31,957 nt of DNA, from NCBI GenBank assembly GCA_003568945.1, contig BDIP01000096.1:1-31957 (forward strand), in the 5' to 3' direction. The notes under the pieces were generated by a model, which saw only the letters and a list, made by a program, of their open reading frames with translations, made no database searches and was not told where the DNA came from. This DNA is from Kipferlia bialata (taxonomy: Eukaryota; Fornicata). Below are positions 31,280-31,957 of the stretch, one piece after another. The stretch's first letter is position 1; each line of letters opens with the position of its first letter. The position numbers and the translations under genes were made by a program.

Positions 31280-31735
31280 CAAACATCTTACCTCAGGCAC
31301 CTTCCACATTGCCAGAGTGGGACCAGGCGAGTTCGCCTTCTACTCCCTCAAGAAGTCAAGCCCCTTCTACCTAGGTACTGATTGGTACTGTCTCCAACCT
31401 CCCCCCTATTCACACACATCATACCAGTGTAACTTTGTATAATCTTTTACATGCTATATATGTTATCTCCTCACTTCTCCAGGCCACGATGGCAAGCACC
31501 CAGCCGTGGACTCCCTCTGTGCCACATGTTCCATGTTCAGACTGGTCACTGCACCACAGGTATATATGTGTAGTATATATAGTGTTTATATATATAGTAT
31601 ATATACTGCATATGTATCTAATATATACTATATATACATATACTCTCTGTGCCACATGCTCCATGTTCAGACTGGTCACTACGCCTCAGGTATTTACTGT
31701 ACATACTATACATGTATATGTATTAGTATGTGTCC

Positions 31736-31779
<44 letters not shown>

Positions 31780-31911
31780 TATGCTCACCCCAGGTCCCCA
31801 TCACGGATGTCCATGGCAAGAGGGCCAAGACACGCCCATCCACAGGTATGAGACATATGTATACAGTACATTACCATGATGCCATATACCCGAATTCACT
31901 CCTCCTCTCTC

Positions 31912-31957
<46 letters not shown>
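30398..31957 (+). CDS. Beta-trefoil (fascin-like) protein, 5' part, runs off the right edge
   Basis: Exons are 30398-30619, 31090-31159, 31297-31374, 31483-31559 and 31794-31845, then an intron running into poly-C at the edge. The translation starts MIDDHLVHLPTDGACIALES and continues with GYYLHTKRGKVYYDKAKHFG, TFHIARVGPGEFAFYSL, SPFYLGHDGKHPAV and SMFRLVTAPQ. Short beta-strand units of the form TFxIxxxxxGxFAFxS...xxYLG, with a second-domain-like return (FRLV), suggest a beta-trefoil of the fascin/FRG1/actin-crosslinker type. Actin bundling or RNA binding are both possible, and the assignment rests on pattern only. Start is the first ATG of the open frame; the first intron (470 nt) is among the longest in the window. 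Confidence 0.7.
31025..31079 (+). repeat. (CT)n microsatellite in intron 1 of the beta-trefoil gene
   Basis: About 26 CT units end 10 nt before the acceptor CTTACCCTCAG at 31089, acting as an extreme polypyrimidine tract on the sense strand. Confidence 0.95.
31510..31689 (+). repeat. Exon-end echo of exon 31483-31559
   Basis: CTCTGTGCCACATGTTCCAT to CACCACAG|GTATAT recurs at 31644-31689 as CTCTGTGCCACATGCTCCAT to CGCCTCAG|GTATTT. TGT/TGC and CCA/CCT are silent; GCA/ACG changes Ala to Thr. The echo lies downstream of the exon with an intact donor. Confidence 0.93.
31737..31776 (+). repeat. (TA)n microsatellite
   Basis: About 19 TA units lie in the intron before exon 31794-31845. Similar shorter TA runs follow many donors in the window. 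Confidence 0.95.
31913..31957 (+). repeat. Poly-C tract of at least 45 nt at the right edge
   Basis: An uninterrupted C run lies in the last intron of the plus-strand gene and forms the window end, mirroring the poly-G at the left edge. Confidence 0.95.

Overview
The window is nuclear DNA of an intron-dense protist. No genes of viral or mobile-element origin were seen. The best fit is a metamonad flagellate of the Fornicata type (Kipferlia-like), and this is inference. The grounds are the splice grammar, in which introns end in a branch-point motif fused to the acceptor (CTNAC followed within a few bases by AG, e.g. CTCACCCCAG, CTTACCCTAG, CTGACCCAG), and two flagellum or tubulin regulators (a MOK/LF4-family kinase and a TTLL ligase). 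Donors are mostly GTATAT, GTATGT, GTACNN or GTGNGT. Introns are about 30 to 470 nt, pyrimidine-rich on the sense strand and full of CT, TA and poly-C tracts.

Layout, left to right: (1) 1-278, minus, first exons of an unrecognised gene running off the left edge. (2) 621-2144, minus, the C-terminal half of a major facilitator superfamily transporter. (3) 2640-5443, plus, a 10-exon MOK-family protein kinase with a long Arg/Glu-rich tail. (4) 5551-10266, minus, a leucine-rich-repeat protein with an Arg-rich N-terminus, possible KH-like folds and a very long disordered tail; it converges on the kinase. (5) 10427-24773, plus, one gene of about 50 exons and roughly 2,040 residues, function unrecognised, with an RG-rich N-terminus and KH-like segments; its start is divergent from gene 4. 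(6) 25149-30057, minus, a 21-exon tubulin tyrosine ligase-like (TTLL) enzyme of 832 residues. (7) 30398 to the right edge, plus, a beta-trefoil (fascin-like) protein, partial and divergent from the TTLL gene. Exon chains were built by hand with reading phase checked at each junction.

The most unusual signal lies in genes 5, 6 and 7. About twenty of their introns hold one to three diverged copies of the neighbouring exon edge together with its splice site ('splice-site echoes'). Copies of exon starts, with an AG acceptor, lie upstream of the exon. Copies of exon ends, with a GT donor, lie downstream. Most keep the splice dinucleotide, and their differences from the true exon are mostly synonymous. 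The second oddity is five homopolymer tracts of 35-45 nt, always poly-C on the sense strand of an intron. The three internal ones coincide with the exon junctions that are hardest to resolve, and two form the window ends.
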